Assembly (NCBI GenBank): GCA_027886175.1
Contig: JAJNNQ010000016.1
Coordinates: 997,001-1,061,000 of the forward strand
Direction: 5' to 3'
DNA from: Phylloscopus collybita
Taxonomy: Eukaryota > Chordata > Aves > Passeriformes > Phylloscopidae
DNA: 64,000 bases
The notes below the pieces were generated by a model, which made no database searches, had not been told where the DNA came from, and was given only the letters and a program-made list of their open reading frames with translations. Positions 63,499 to 64,000 of the stretch are shown here, piece by piece. Every line of letters starts with the position of its first letter. Positions within the stretch are counted from its first letter, which is position 1. A program made the position numbers and the translations under genes.

Positions 63499-63592
63499 TG
63501 CCTTTTCAAAACTATAGAAGACTACATCTTAACTGTGTAAAACATAAAAAATTAAATTTTAACTTTCTGGCGAAGATATGTCTCTATCCAAT
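63499..63592. repeat. 94-bp direct repeat, copy 2
   Basis: This is the second copy of the 61647-61740 block, 1852 bases downstream in the same orientation, 93 of 94 bases identical, with sharp edges. Identity this high in noncoding intronic DNA points to a very recent duplication or to two young insertions of the same short element. Confidence 0.97.
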
Positions 63593-64000
63593 TTCTACAG
63601 TAGAGATGTAATTGTCTTAGAATCGTTGTGTTTTGGCATAATTTGAAACTATTCTCTTTAGAATGTGTTTATTGCATAGTCAATTTACAATGAAACGTTT
63701 GTTGGCAAAACAAGCTAAAAATGTGTATTGACATTGCCTTTTGGACAAGTTGTGGACAGACACCTTTTATCAGAAAAATCTTTTTTTCGAAGCAGTTAAA
63801 CTGAAGTACTGTTGGATAATCAGAAGAGTTAATGCATTCAGTTTAATTTTGTTTCATTTTTCACCCCTATCATCATTATTTCCCAGTCTAATCACCCAGC
63901 TGTCATCACTGCATCCTTTCCCCAGTGTCCTTGGTGTCTTTCTGGGTGGTTGGTGCGTTGTGGACCAGGAGCACGAGGGAAAGAACTCTGTTCAGGTTTC
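63593..64000 (+). other. AT-rich noncoding tail of the window
   Basis: No exon, repeat or regulatory motif could be supported here. ERC1a terminal exons are expected further right. Confidence 0.6.

Noticed and set aside
53109..64000. Search for the ERC1a C-terminal exons
   Set aside because: No segment in any plus frame resembles the long ERC1a tail. The exons are presumed to lie downstream of the window.
1..64000. tRNA, rRNA, CRISPR or bacterial-type operons
   Set aside because: No tRNA B-box in a cloverleaf context, no direct-repeat/spacer array and no ribosome-binding-site-led gene chains were seen. The sequence is vertebrate intronic DNA.

Overview
This window is vertebrate genomic DNA, almost certainly from a bird and probably a songbird. 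The evidence is long introns with consensus GT/AG splice sites, several CR1 LINE 3' ends (the dominant avian retrotransposon, two showing the TTCTGTGA-type end), and a solo-LTR-like block resembling songbird endogenous LTRs. There are no operons and no bacterial-style genes. Most open frames are chance frames in intronic DNA.

The whole window lies in the 3' part of one plus-strand gene, ERC1 (ELKS/RAB6-interacting/CAST family member 1), a coiled-coil scaffold of the presynaptic active zone, exocytic sites and cortical complexes. Three coding exons can be read. 29360-29504 encodes 48 coiled-coil residues plus the last base of a split codon. 51349-51450 encodes 34 residues of the flexible segment ending SPDQ. 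53082-53108 encodes only DEEEGIWA and a stop. The last is the alternative terminal exon of the brain-type isoform (ERC1b/CAST2), whose C-terminal IWA is the ligand for the RIM PDZ domain. The terminal exons of the ubiquitous isoform (ERC1a) were not found and should lie to the right of the window.

Layout: 1-29359 is intron, with an LTR block at 3.7-4.4 kb, CR1 pieces at 7.0 and 16.5 kb, and CpG clusters at 14.3-14.5 and 19.2 kb. 29505-51348 is a 21.8 kb intron. It holds small tandem repeats (43.1, 44.5 kb), twin A-tracts (46.6 kb), a retroelement cluster at 47.8-49.4 kb (minus-strand CR1, SGNH-hydrolase-like ORF relic, plus-strand CR1 3' end), and a protein-like minus-strand segment at 49881-50185 with its own polyadenylation signals. 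51451-53081 is a 1.6 kb intron with a U-rich tract at the donor, a G-quadruplex candidate, and a near-ideal branch point and acceptor. From 53109 the DNA is ERC1b 3' UTR and, for ERC1a, intron. It carries an 18-bp minisatellite (53518-53679) and a pair of nearly identical 94-bp direct repeats at 61.6 and 63.5 kb.

The most notable items are the isoform-switch exon with its flanking signals, the unidentified antisense terminal-exon candidate, the minisatellite in the isoform-specific 3' UTR, and the 94-bp duplication. I saw no convincing sign of a wholly new multi-gene system. Family assignments rest on recalled protein families and repeat consensus sequences, because no database search was possible.
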